Shown: positions 20,346 to 32,094 of the stretch, piece after piece
Layout of the letters: each line of letters opens with the position of its first letter
Numbering within the stretch: the first letter of the stretch is position 1
Source of the DNA: Stomoxys calcitrans
Taxonomy: Eukaryota; Arthropoda; Insecta; Diptera; Muscidae
Assembly: GCF_963082655.1 (NCBI RefSeq)
Contig: NC_081556.1
Location: 4,255,265-4,319,264 of the forward strand
Reading direction: 5' to 3'
Length of the DNA stretch: 64,000 bases
Position numbers and translations under genes: made by a program
Notes under the pieces: generated by a model
The model's database searches: none
What the model was told of the DNA's origin: nothing
Seen by the model: only the letters and a program-made list of their open reading frames with translations

Positions 20346-21685
20346 AGACTCAAGACTCAGGAAACTCCCAATAAACGCGGCTTCTGCTTTAAACTCCTTT
20401 TTGTGATATACCCACTTTTTCTTGTAATTATTCGCAAAAATTGCATTTTGCTCCACAAAGACAGGGTTGTCATTTGTTGGTCCTTGATAAATATTTTTTG
20501 TATTTTCCAAAGTTTGTTTATATTTTTTGAAATTTATTTTAACTATTTAACAAAACTTAAGAGGCAACACTAAACACAAAAATATGGCAATACAGCATTC
20601 ATGGCAAGAATGAGACACAAAGGTCCTATAGACACACTCACAAAGGTGTTGTTCTCACAGCACCCTGTTAAACTTTTTATGGATAATAATTTCATGAGTT
20701 GCAATCTAAGAGATATGATGATTAACATCATTGTCAGCATTGTTAGCAACAGACCGAATAGACCAACGAATGACATTTATTACTTTACTTATTGTCATCG
20801 TCATCGTTGTTGTCGTTAGTCTACACTTCCCAAGTCGCCCTTGCTGTTTAACAAATACAAGTAAGCAATTAATCATAAGGAGGTCGTAATCGAAGCGACA
20901 AGTCTTAGACTGCTGCTGCTCCCAAAAACTGTTTAGGACGGAAACCGGATTTGTAATAACTTCCTCCTCTGTAGATTGTTGCGTTTCATCGTCGTTGTAA
21001 TAAATGATTTATATAGCCAACAATTCTCTAAGCATAATTGATAGAAGGACATAAAGGAATTGTCCTCGTACTTGCTCTGTGGTAATAAATATTCACAACA
21101 GCATCTCAAATATTACATCATTAGAATGAGTTTTGTTATGTTTCCAGCATGCATACATAGGGATGTTGTATTTTGTTTGAAGATAAGCTTCTTTGACAAC
21201 TGTCACAATGTCTCAAACCTTGCTGCAAATAATTTCTTGTACAAAGAATGAAAATCAACAAATTTTGTTGGGTTTGAAGTTTGAATAAATAAAGTAAGGC
21301 AGATGTATTAGAATTAGGACTTATGTTTAAATGAAATGGCAGGGCTGCAATATATGTAGGTCCCACCCTCATGTGGACACAAGCATTACACCAAAAACCT
21401 ACAACGCTTGATTCAGACAAAACAATATTGAATTGTAGCCTTGTGAGTGTACTATCGACAGACTTTTGGGAGTTGAAACAATCCAGCTTCACGAAACGGA
21501 TGAAGAGGATATCCAGAGGGCATTCTTGGATCAGACATGGGTTGGACTTTTAACTTTTGATGGAGTTGCGTACAATAGACGACAATAAACGGAAAGAGGG
21601 CTACAAATGCTCGTTAGGTTATCAGAAGCAGATGTAAGGTCTACAGGCATGACGATCCGTGACAAGAGCAATCATAGTTTCCATG
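20346..21685. other. No gene recognised; host-like sequence
   Basis: AT-rich sequence with GTCATCGTCATCGTTGTTGT near 20795. Short frames on both strands carry no motif. Moderate-complexity sequence at 21540-21690 is also unassigned. Confidence 0.4.
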
Positions 21686-22437
21686 TCAGAATGTACTACT
21701 TATTACTAAATTTCCCATGAACATTCCATTAAGGAACAGGGGATACTTCTCCCATATCAATGAGTGCAGTCCGATAAAAGTTTCAAGCTCAGTTACAAGG
21801 GGCCTCATTTTTTATGCCGAGTCCGAACGGCGTGCTGCATAGCGACACTACTTGGTAGAGAAGTTTTAACATGCAGGATACCTTACAAATGTAGCAAGCA
21901 TTAGTAAGGGGATAACTACCGCTGAAAATTTATCTGATGTTCATGGCTGGGTTTGAATCCATGCGTTCCACAGTGGGATGGGAAAAGAAAGAATGGGAAA
22001 TAAGTCTGTCATTTTTGAACGGATTAAGATATCTTCATGAAATTAAACATGGTTATAGAGGTGTTATCCAGTTTATATGCAAAATTTCATTTAAATTTTT
22101 TTTGCTGGAAAATGCTTAAAAAGCACTGCAAAAAACAGGTCTAAATATGTGGGGTATATTTTATAGTGTCCAAGAGATTTGACTTAATTTTTTTTGATAT
22201 GCTTTAAAAGCGCTGTAAAAAACAAGCCTAAATGTGCGGGGTATATTTTATATTGTCCAAAAAATTTTACTCAATTTTTTTTTTGAGATTTTCGCATTTT
22301 TGTTCCTTGTGATTGTGAATTTCATGAAGATATCTCTATCTGTTCCAAAATCGCAGACTTTCCACTTTTCACTGTGCGTTCGGCGTCATAGGCGGACATG
22401 CCAACCTCTGCGGCAGGGTGGCCTTCAGAATGTACTA
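21686..22437 (-). mobile_element. tRNA-headed SINE with perfect 13-bp target duplication
   Basis: TCAGAATGTACTA occurs at 21686-21698 and again at 22425-22437. Between them, after removing the 408-bp MITE at 21969-22376 and one copy of its CGTTC duplication, lies a 313-bp minus-strand SINE. Its head has a GCCGCAGAGGTTGGCATG A-box region and a GATTCAAACCC B-box-like element. The middle carries GCACGCCGTTCGGACTCGGC and the tail carries the CCCCTGTTCCTTAATGGAAT core. It has no coding capacity and would have depended on a partner LINE. This is the best-bounded SINE in the window. Confidence 0.9.
21969..22376. mobile_element. Transib-like MITE inserted in the SINE
   Basis: The element begins CACAGTG (21969-21975) and ends CACTGTG (22370-22376). 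Subterminal inverted repeats of about 60 bp share GATATCTTCATGAAATT. A 5-bp duplication, CGTTC, flanks it (21964-21968 and 22377-22381). Removing the element and one CGTTC restores the normal SINE sequence at GCGTTC.GCGTCATAGG. Five-bp GC-containing duplications and CAC-starting ends are features of Transib transposons, the family related to RAG1. Inside, an 87-bp segment with GGGGTATATTTTAT is repeated twice. No transposase is encoded. Confidence 0.8.
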
Positions 22438-23165
22438 GGTTATGATAAATATAAATATGGTGTAACATTTTGCGGTCCCAGGTGGTTCGGCTAATACAAA
22501 CGAAACTTTAAGAAATGCTACAGACAAGAACGTGAACGAACATTAAAAGACGGCAGGCTTAGTACCAAGCCCAGAAAAGGGCACAACCAAGGATGAAACG
22601 ATGAATCGAACGAACGACAGCAAATGATAAAGTAAATGGCAAGGATCTATGGATCAGGATTGGTTCATAAACAGGCTGCGCCAACGCCAAATTGAAGCCG
22701 ATTTCACCTCTAGCAAAAAGTAAGATTCGAAGTAGTGTCGTAGTCAGTAGGTATCAAAACCTAACGCAATTTTTCTTTTTAGAAGGTCGGCGTATAAGCC
22801 GATCGGCGAATTAGTTATAGCCGCTGTGACGCTTGTAATGTACAATGGTTCAGTTGTGCTCCTTTTAAGACCTCTATTGAATAAGTTTTTAGCCTGAGAA
22901 CGAAATAGGAAACACGAAGCCATTCCGGAATCCGAGAAAGCCCGACTAGCTTAAGTTTAAGAAACATATGCAGAAGCTGGACGCCTGTATTGCACGCAAG
23001 GAAATTGGAGTTTCGGGGAAGTTTGTCTTAAAAGCCATGTGAGACAGGTGGCTTTTAACCCATTAACGCCTGACCCTCGATTCGCTTATCCGATTTTGAT
23101 GAAATTTCAAATATTTATTATTAAGAGTATTGTTGAAAATAATTTAAGAAAAAAAAATTTTTTTT
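22438..23165. other. No gene recognised
   Basis: Mixed-complexity sequence without a repeat or domain that I recognise. A short stretch near 22540-22620 is relatively GC-balanced but has no continuing frame. Confidence 0.4.
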
Positions 23166-24751
23166 TCTTGTTACACTCACCACCATTGAATAGGGGATAT
23201 ATTAATTTGTCATTCCGTTTTCAACACATCGAAATATCCATTTCCAACCCTATGAAGCATATATAATTTGGATCGTCGTAAAATTCTAAGGCGATTTGTA
23301 ATCATCTGTTTTAATCACTCTACAGCCTTCAAAAATTGGGATATTGAGCTGAAATTTGGCGCAGATACATATTTTTGACGCACTAAGGTTAAGTTCTTGA
23401 ACGAGCCAAAGCGGACCATATAGACGGATCTGCTGATAAAGGGTCTGTAGCCCATAAAAGCTTTATTTTTTATCCAATTTCGCTGAAATTTGAAACAGTG
23501 CCAAATCTATATAGGTGCCATATAGACCGATCCGCCGATAAGGGGTCTGAGCCGATAAAAGCTTTATTCATTACCTGATTTCGCTGAAAATTTAAACAGT
23601 GAGTTATTATGAGCTTCCTAATACCCGATTCAAATGTGGTTCAGATTGGACCATATTTGGCTATAGCTTCCATATAGATCGGTCGGTCGATATTAAGGGT
23701 CTGAAGCCATTAAAAGCTGCCTTTATCTGCCGATTTCGCTGAAATTTTAAACAGTCAGTAGTTGTAAGCCTCCCAATATCTGATCGAAATATGGTTCAGA
23801 TCGGACTATACTAAGATATAGCTGCCATATACACCGATCTGCCGATTAAGGCTCTCAAGTCTGTAAAACTGCATTTATTACCCGATTACGCTGAAATTTG
23901 AAACATTGCGTTTTTTAAGCCCCTCGACACCCGATCCAAATATACTTCAGATCGTCCTATATTTAGATATAGCTGGCATACAAACCGATCTGCGATTAAG
24001 TGTCTCAATCCCATAAAAGCTTTATTTGTCTCCCGATTTCGCTAAAATTTTACACAGTGAGTTGTTTTAAACTTTCATACATCAGACCCAAATTTGGCTA
24101 AGATCGAACAATATATAGATATAGCTGCTATATAGACCGAATTCTTAATTTCATAAATAGCGGTTTTATTCACTGATTTCTTTGAAACTGTGAGGAAAGT
24201 TTTTCATCATGGCATCATCTTTGAAGAAGTACGGTCCTATTATGTCACCAGCATATAAACCTTACCAAATTTTAACTTTTTCTGGATGCATTGGTAGCTC
24301 TTGCAGTGCTTCTGGCTGATCTTCACTCCGAAATCGACATTTCTACTTATTTAGGTACCCATTGAGCCAAAAATGAGGTTCGTCATAAAATGGAAGAAGC
24401 GCGCGATGAACTTTCTTAACAGAGCACGCATTTTGACAATAAAATTCACTAATTTGCAAGCGTTGTTCGTTTGTAAGACGATTAATAGATCAATTATAGA
24501 CCAAACGGAAGATGTTTGACAGTGAAACAAAACACGAAACGTGCGGGTGTGGTTTAAACCAGTGTTGCCAAAAAGATAAAAGCTAAAAAATCATCCTTTA
24601 TTACAGTTCTCGGGAACTTAATAAAAAAAAGATAAGCCTCTATTTAGATATGACTATTGTTATGGTAGAGTTGTAATAATAAAATAAGATGATCAATATA
24701 TCCATGGTGGTGGGTACCCAAAGTTTGGCACGGTAGAACTAAACACGTTTT
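23166..24751 (+). repeat. TR-B element interrupted by a mariner
   Basis: A degenerate head (CACTCACCACCATTGAATAG then GGGATATATTAATTTGTC) is followed by CACATCGAAATATCCATTTC and a TR-B array of about six units with GATTTCGCTGAAATTT and AGCTGCCATATAGACCGATC. A mariner copy occupies 24201-24602. The tail is CCATGGTGGTGGGTACCCAA then TTGGCACGGTAGAACTAAAC, ending at about 24751. No tetramer expansion is present. Confidence 0.8.
24201..24602 (-). mobile_element. Tc1/mariner deletion derivative, minus strand
   Basis: Its 5' end is at 24602, where the minus strand reads AAAGGATGATTTTTTAGC. The remnant encodes RLTNEQRLQI-like residues with substitutions, then LPFY joined directly to DEPHFWLNGY, then the catalytic-region segment as far as DIIGPYFF. 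This is the same join between the N-terminal part and the DE.HFW motif as in 7690-8017. It is truncated at its 3' side at about 24201. Confidence 0.8.
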
Positions 24752-25710
24752 TATACCCACCACTATAGGATGGGGGCATACTAATCTACGTCATTCCGTT
24801 TGTAACATCTCGAAATATTGATCTAGGACCCCATAAAGTATATATATATATATTCTTGATTGTCTCGACATTCTGAGTCGAACTAGCCAGGTCTGTCCGT
24901 CCGTCTGTCGAAATCACGTTAGCGGTCGAACGCGTAAAGCAAGCCGCTTAAAATTTTGCACAGATACTTAACATTGATGTATGTCCTTGGGGATTGCAAA
25001 TGGACCATATCGGTTCAGATTTGGATATAGCTCCCGATATAAACCGATCCCCCGATTTGACTTTTTGAGCCCCTGGAAGCCCAAATTTTTGTCCAATTTA
25101 GGTGAAATTTTGCACATAGTGTTCCGTTATGACTTCCAATAAATGTGCCAAGGACGATACAAATCGTTCAAGAACCTGATATAGCTTCCATATAAACCGA
25201 TCTCGCTATTTAACTTCTTGAGCCCCTGGAAGCCTTAATTTTCATCCGATTTGGATGAAATTTTGGATGTGGTGTTCTGTTATGACTTCCAATTACTGTA
25301 CTAAGTATCGTCTAAATCGGTAAATAAACTGATATATCTCCCATATAAACCCATTTACTGATTTTACTTCTTGACCCCCTGGAAGCCTCAATTTTCATTC
25401 GATTTGGCTGAAATTTTGGATGTATTGTTCTGTTATGACTTCCAATAACTGTACCAAGTACGGTCCAAATCGGTCAAGAACCTGATATAGCTTCCACATA
25501 AACCGTTAGCCCGATTTGACTTCTTGAGCCCTACAAGCCGCGATTTTTATCCGATGTGGCTGTAATGTTTATGTTATGCGTCTCAACAACTGTGCCAAGT
25601 ACTGTCCAAAACGGGCTGTAACCAGATATAGCTCCCATATTTTAGCAGAATCCATGGTGGTGGGTTCCCAAGATTCGGCCCGGTCGAATTTAGCACACAT
25701 TTACTTGTGA
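24752..25710 (+). repeat. TR-A element, head to tail complete
   Basis: The head starts TTATACCCACCACTATAGGA. GTCTGTCCGTCCGTCTGTCG follows, then the array. The phrase GATTTGACTT and its variants lie at 25054, 25207, 25360 and 25513, giving three successive spacings of exactly 153 bp. The tail is CCATGGTGGTGGGTTCCCAA, AAGATTCGGCCCGGTCGAAT and TTAGCACACATTTACTTG. It follows the TR-B tail with no intervening sequence. Confidence 0.9.
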
Positions 25711-27660
25711 GTTGTTATTTTTTCAAATGATTTTCTTCATTTGTTCTTAAAAAATTTTGTTAACAAAAATTTTAAAAATTTACAAATATCAAACAATTTT
25801 TAAGTTTGTTTTTTAAAAGCTATAAATTTTTGTTAACAGTATTTTTGAAATTTTCATAAAAAAAATATTTGCTAAAAAATTTTGAAAAATAATATTTTAA
25901 TATAATTTGACCAAGGGAATTAAGGAGAAGGCGGTAATGGTTTAATTGTTATTATAAGTTTATAAAAACCTGATACATATGTAAATGACTCTTCATTCTC
26001 TTACATGCGAAATCTACATTTTAATCTCTCCCAAAATATCCATAAGTCAATTCATATGTCCTTTTACATGCTTTCACACGCTTCCACACACATCTATACA
26101 CCCATACCCACAACCTCTACTTGCACGTTCTTATAGAATCATATTCAAATACACTAAACATTCCAACACAGCCTAAACTTTTAATCTATCTAAACCAGCT
26201 GGAGGTCTTAAATAAATAGAGATATATGTCGCCTGCTATATAAATTTCAACAATTAACAACAAAATTACATGCATAAATCTTCACTCAAGAATTACACAA
26301 AAAAACGACCGCTAGGACGAACTTGGTGGTAAAGAAGAAAACTTTCACCAAGTTTCCAACAACAAGAAAAACCAAACAAAACAGATAGATAAGCACCCCC
26401 AGTATTTTAACTGGGACACCCAAAATCGCAGTGAGTTGAGTTAAGGGGTAGGAGGATCGGCTATTGTGGCAAGCGTGAAGAAAGTCATTGACTATAAAAG
26501 CATGCTGTCGTTGGGATAGAAGCCAAAACAAAACAAGAAACGAGGCAGCCCAGGAAAGCCAACGAGCCAACAGCAAATCTCCAGCTATAGCCGCACCAAC
26601 TGCCACAACAACAATTAATTGTGGTTTAAATAATAAACAGCCAAACATTAGCAAACAAAGAGTGACCCTTGGGCTTCAACAGTAGCAGTGAAAGGGGCAA
26701 CATTGGATAGAGGGTGTTTGAGAAAAAAGGCTGGTTTTGCATTTACATATAAAAGTGTTGTTTTGCAAGGGTTCTAAAAAAGGCAAGGCACGACCACACA
26801 CACACACACAAACAAATGACCATTGGGAATTGTGGTTAAGTATTTGCAGCTTTCCATGAGATTTAACATAATGGCCGTGAAGTTAAATTTTGGCAATTAC
26901 TTTTTTCGCTTTTGGCAAAGAGAAATGCCGTTTCTTGTTAAGTTAAACGGCTGACATTAAAATCCATTAAATAAATTGTTGCCATAAACATGTTGCATAA
27001 ACTAAAAACCAAGCAACATGTATATTCAAGTGTTGGTAAGGGGGCCAAGTCGGTTTGAAACATTTAGGGACAATGTCTATAAACATATTCATCTTTATAC
27101 AGCACAACATGTTTGTTTGGAGTTTCTTTGTTGCTAGCATCATTCACATTGGGGCGTACTGTGGGACTTTGTTTTGTGGGTTTTTAAAGAATATTTCCTT
27201 TACAACATGTTGCTTTTTGCCACATTCAAGCCGCCTGTTTGTTATTCCTATGTGTTGGGATATTTTTTCATATCTTAGCTACTCTCACACTTTTACTCTC
27301 GCCACAGCGGCCAAGTGCTTGGTATTTGTGTGTGTGTGCGTGTGTGTGAAAGCCTCTTTTTCATTGATACTCTCAAACAAAAGACACAACATTTTTTTCC
27401 TTGCTGCCTCTATAAGGCCCATGGTTAGTTACATTTTGCGCATTAAATTGTTACTTCGCTCGTTTTGGTTGCTGGTCGTACATCTTGCGAATGCTTGTGT
27501 TTTTCTTTTTCGTTCATACACATCAACACATACTCACCCCCACAATGGGGGGTTTTTTTGTGTGGCATTGCCGCCGCTGTTGTACAATTCACTTCACGTA
27601 AAAGCCACGTTTTCCACCAATTTTGAATCAGTCTGCACAGGATACTCGTGATAAACGTTA
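25711..27660. other. No gene recognised; probably unique host DNA
   Basis: Open frames at 26286-26654 (minus, hydrophobic) and 27055-27651 (plus, 198 codons) lack domains. They look like chance frames in T-rich or CAA-rich DNA. A CA run lies near 26793-26813 and TGTG runs near 27329-27349. I see no splice-site-bounded exon that I can defend. Confidence 0.45.
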
Positions 27661-29155
27661 CACAGGAGAACCCTTTTCATCTGCCACTACTACTACTACT
27701 ACTACAACAGAGAGACCTACCTTTCTATTTTTGGAAATAACAAAATAAATCTTGAGAAATAAATAAAGTTTGTGAATGCTTGAAAAAGTAGCAAAAAAGT
27801 GAAAGAAGCATTTGATAGATGATTGAAAGCATAAATAAAATAAATTGATTGTGACAAAAGTTTTCAATGCATGAAAAATTTTCACAACATATAGTTCAAA
27901 GTGTTTGATATATTCGAAAGTGTTGAAGGATCAAAATAATCAAAAATTTAACAAAAAGCCAGAGAGCTTTATCAAGTAACCGAAATCGTCTTGGAAAATG
28001 TAAATATGAATTTTTTTTACTTTTTTCTAAGGGAAGGACTGTTTTAAAAAATATTTTTTTTAATACTCTAAAATGAAAAAAAATTTTTTAATTAAAAATG
28101 GGTTTTAAGCACATTAAAAAATGACAAAAAAAAACTTCTAAGACATTAAATTAGTTCTTATAGAAAATATTTTTCTATAAAAAATCATTAAAATTCTTTG
28201 AAAGACTGTTGTTACACTTTTGTTGAACATTTTAATACTTTCCTTGGTATGATTTGAAGACTATATGACGACGGCTACTTATTGGGGGCTATTTTATATC
28301 AGATTGTTTTTAAAGAAGTCAAAACTAAATTTTAAAAATAATACGCATTAGACCTTAAATTTTTTTTTCTAAACAATTTTCAGAAAATCCATGATAAGAT
28401 ATTCAAAACTATTTTTAACACATCCGCTGGAGGAATATGTTTAGCCCATAATTTTTTGATAAAAGCTTCATTAAAACTCAAAACAATCCAAAATTTTTCC
28501 TAAAATATCTAGGCGGATAAATCTGAACATGTTTTTAAAAAATTCGCGCTTTTAGACTAAAAATTTATATCATCTCTAAAGTTTTGGAGAATTAAAGAAG
28601 TTTTTGTTTTGTCCCTTATTTTATTAGGAATTAATGCGTGGTATTGGATAATCTTTTTGTTATTAAAAGTTTATTGAAAAAATATTGAAAAGGCCTATTG
28701 AGCAACAGAGGACAGATTTTTCACATATCAATGAAAGACTTCAGATTTGAGTTTGGGTTCAACAATTAAGTTTCGCTTTTTGCAAGATGGGTCATTAAGG
28801 AGGCGCTGATTGAAACCTCTTATAGAGACGTTTTATAAGGCTTACATACTGGCCAGTACTAGCAGAACTTAAATTTGAAAAAAAAAAATTTATAAGGCAT
28901 GTCCTTTTTGATGTATTTTTTGCTTAAAATCCATTTTCGAAATCTTGAAACATATCTGCATTAACAAAAAATTTCAGACAAATTTTTTGGCAACATTTTT
29001 GTTTAACCAAAAATTGCTAAAAATTCTATCTATAAAATTTTTGGCGAAAGTTTCATTTCCTATAACATTTTCTTAAATGTTATTTCTATGGAAAACTTTG
29101 TCAAAATTTTATAATTCTTGGAAAATAAAAAAGAAAGCAAAACAGAAACAGAAAA
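27661..29155. other. AT-rich decayed sequence
   Basis: A CTACTA run lies near 27682-27704. Beyond 28.0 kb the sequence is extremely AT-rich with repeated AAAATTTTT text, including phrases like AAAATTTTTGG and TTTCTATGGAAAA that resemble decayed short repeats. No gene is seen. Confidence 0.5.
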
Positions 29156-29985
29156 AAGAAAAGCGCGTTATGTTTCCTGGTCGAATCTTATATACCCTCC
29201 ACCATGCATCGCATGTGACAAGATCTTTCAATGACTTTTTCTAATATATGTGAGCTATATGAAGTTTTATATTAACACCACTTACAAAATTTCAGTGCAA
29301 ATCGAGTAATAAATGCGTCCTCCAGAGGCTCAGAAAGTCAAATTGGGATATCGGTTTATATAGCAGGTATATCAGCTTATCAACCGATTTAGATCATACT
29401 TGGAGCAGTTGTTGGAAATCATATCAAAACGACATATGCAAAATTTCAACCAAATTAGATAAGAATGGCCAAATTGGGAGTTCGGTTTATATGGTGGCTA
29501 TATAAGGTTATGGACTGATTTCGATCATACTTGGTACAGTTGTTGGAAGTCATACCAAAGCGATATTAGCAAAATTTAAACCACATCGGATAAGAATTGC
29601 GCCCTCTAGATAGTCAAGAAGTAACCGGGAAATCGGTTTATATGGGCGATCTTGACCATTGTTGGCATAGTTTTTGGAAGTCGAAACAAAACTCTTCATG
29701 AAAAATTTCTGCCAAATTGAATAAGAATTAAGCCCCCTAGAGGCTCAAGAAGTCAAATTGGGCAAACTGATCGCCCAATGTGAGTTTTACCAGATTATCA
29801 ACCGATTTCGACCATACTAAGTCATTGCACCCAAAATTTCCGTCAAATCGGAGAAAAATTGCTCAAATTTGAGGCTCAAGAAGTCAAAACGGACGATCGT
29901 TTTATGCGGGAGCTACATTATGTTATAAACCGATATGAACCATACTTAGCGCGGCTGTTGGAAATCATGGCAAATTGAAACGCGA
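29156..29985 (-). repeat. TR-A-type element, minus strand, degenerate
   Basis: A decayed tail (CGCGTTATGTTTCCTGGTCG then AATCTTATATACCCTCCACC) lies at 29163-29205. Array units with ATCGGTTTATAT and TTGTTGGAA.TC phrases follow, spaced about 150 bp. The head is absent because the next element begins at about 29986. Confidence 0.75.
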
Positions 29986-30490
29986 ACAAGTAAAAGTGTG
30001 CTAAGTTCGGCCGGGCCGAATCTTGGGAACCCACCACCATGGATTCTGCTAAAATATAAGAGCTTTTTCTAGTTAAAGACCTAATTGGACCGTACTTGGG
30101 GCAGTTGTTGAGAGTCATAAAAGAATACTATATGCAAAATTTCAGCCAAATCGGATGAAAATTGAGGCTTCCGGGGGCTCAAAAAGTCAAATCGGAAGAA
30201 AGGTTTATATGGGAGCTATATCATGTTATAGACCGTTGTTGTTATGACTCCCGTTGTTGGGAGTAATAACAGAAGACCATGCACAAAATTTCAGCCAAAT
30301 CGGATGAAAATTGAGGCTTCCGGGGGCTCAAAAAGTCAAATCGGAAGATCGGTTTATATGGGATCTATATCAGGTTATACACAGATTTAAACCGTACTTG
30401 GCACAATTGTTGGAAATCAAAATAGAACACTGTGTGCAAAATTTCAGCCAAATTGCAGCTTCAAGGGTTTAGGAAGACAAATCGGAAGAT
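29986..30490 (-). repeat. TR-A element, minus strand, partial
   Basis: The tail reads ACAAGTAAAAGTGTGCTAAG then TTCGGCCGGGCCGAATCTTG. Nearly identical units (CAGCCAAATCGGATGAAAAT and TTGAGGCTTCCGGGGGCTCA) occur twice about 155 bp apart. The element is cut by TR-D at about 30491. Confidence 0.85.
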
Positions 30491-31060
30491 GGTAAGGAAA
30501 GGCAAGGTTGGGTGGTGCCGACTTATTAATACCCTACACCTATATGGTAGGTAGGTAGGTACAAAGTGGGAACTATATCTGTCTGTCTGTCTATCCATGT
30601 CAATTTGTGTACAAAGTACAGTTCGCAGTTTGCATCCGATCGTCTTCAAATCTGGCAAAAGCACTTTCTTGGGCCTAGAGACGAAGCCTATTGAAATTAG
30701 AAAACCGTTTGTAAACCGATTCCCAGGAAAGTTTGCACGAGATATTATTTTATTAATCTAGACATTATAAGTGAATTTCATAGGAATCGGTTCAAATTTA
30801 GATAATGTTCCCTTATATATGTTCGTCCGATTTGGTCTATTATTGCAATAATTTGGTCAATTGTTAACTGATTCACACGAAAATTGGCAGAAAGGATTCC
30901 CTTATGACTCTCGATATTGCTATTGAATTTAATAGAATCGGTTCAGATTAAGATATAGCTCCCATTTATAAAATTTGGAAGAGATCCCTTAACCTTGGTA
31001 CCAGTTTGTCAATATCAGAATTTATGGTCTTTTTACTGAAATTTGAAGCAGTGAGACTCC
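30491..31060 (-). repeat. TR-D element
   Basis: The edge reads GGTGCCGACTTATTAATACC then CTACACC. This is the decayed hairpin end whose better copy at 53.46 kb is AGTCGGGCGGAGCCGACT. A TCTGTCTGTCTGTCTATCC microsatellite follows near 30576, then loose units with AATCGGTTCA.ATT.AGATA. It has the same plan as TR-A and TR-B but a different hairpin and TATTAATACCCTACACC instead of TATACCC.CCACC. Confidence 0.65.
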
Positions 31061-31750
31061 TTCACAATCGACATCCATGGTTTTGCTCTGCACTTTTAAC
31101 GCATACACAGAAACGAATTTTGAGTTATCCACGGCTTTGAAAAACCTACCAAAAATTGGGGACAGCCTACCAAAATAAAAAACCTACTAAAAAAGGCAAC
31201 ACTGGTTGGGAATACGTTATTCTAGCCATATAGCGGTGACGAGCTTAGATATACCGCTCATTTGCACGTCGTTTTCGGTCTTAAGTATTTCAGCTAACAA
31301 TACATCGGCTCCAGCTGCCTTGTGGTCCTTACACGAAGGAATATTCAATACCGTCATCAAATATTCGTTGTGAGGTTTCCTCATCTCCGCTACTATTTCA
31401 TGGGAAAAGTATTTTCGAATATCCTATATTGTATATTAGATTTCCTTCGTTGTTTTTGTAGAAAAATGTGCCTATACCAAAGCTTTCTGTTTGTAGTGTA
31501 TGTTGTAGTCTTTGGCCTAATCTGGTTATATTTTAGATGGCAAGGCAGATAATTTGAATAAGAAAATTCAGAATTTCAGACTGGATTTAATCAAATTGAG
31601 AATTTGTTTAAATAGAACCCCATATATTGTGTTGCTATCATAGATGAATTATATATAGATAAAGAATTTGAAGTTCGCACATCGACTGGTTGGTGGCGCT
31701 TGTGAATATAGATAAATGGGAGTTATCTAAGAATGTGCCGCAACCAAAAT
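31061..31750. other. No gene recognised
   Basis: AT-rich sequence with a short minus-strand-to-plus mixture of frames and no domain. A 76-codon plus-strand frame near 31322 is not supported by any motif. Confidence 0.4.
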
Positions 31751-31761
31751 TCTGCTCTTAG

Positions 31762-32094
31762 AAAAAATAAAATGAAATAAAAACCAAATAAAATAATAAA
31801 ATAATTTAAAATAAAATAAAATAAAATAAAATAAAAAAAAAATAAAATAAAAACAAAATAAAATAAACAAATAAAATAAAATATAATAAAATAAAATAAA
31901 AATATAATAAAATAAAATAAAATAATAAAAAAATAAAAAAAATAAAAAATAAAATAAAATAAAATAAATAAAATAAAAACAAAATAAAATAAAATAAAAA
32001 AATAAAATATAATAAAATAAAATAAAAATATAATAAAATAAAATAATAAAAAAATAAAAAAAAATAACATAAAATATAATAAAATAAAATAAAA
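31762..32094. repeat. (AAAATA)n / (AAATA)n block
   Basis: About 330 bp of A-rich pentamers and hexamers abut the tail end of the TR-B copy at 32095. A short TAAAA run also follows the opposite end of that copy (33163-33190). It yields long spurious Phe/Ile/Leu frames on the minus strand. Confidence 0.95.

Noticed and set aside
21969..22376. hAT assignment for the MITE in the SINE (CAGTG..CACTG ends)
   Set aside because: If the ends are read as CAGTG, the 8-bp flanks do not match. Read as CACAGTG, the 5-bp CGTTC flanks match perfectly and the SINE is restored.
24752..25710. CRISPR-like array because of regular 153-bp spacing
   Set aside because: The repeats are long, diverged and continuous, without short identical repeats separated by unique spacers, and the genome is eukaryotic.
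26286..26654. 122-codon hydrophobic minus-strand frame that could be a membrane protein
   Set aside because: It is antisense of CAA/AAC-rich sequence, which gives Val/Leu/Phe by composition. No signal peptide context, motif or splice structure supports it.
27055..27651. 198-codon plus-strand frame
   Set aside because: No domain is recognised. The sequence is T-rich with a TGTG run, and a frame of this length is possible by chance in 64 kb.
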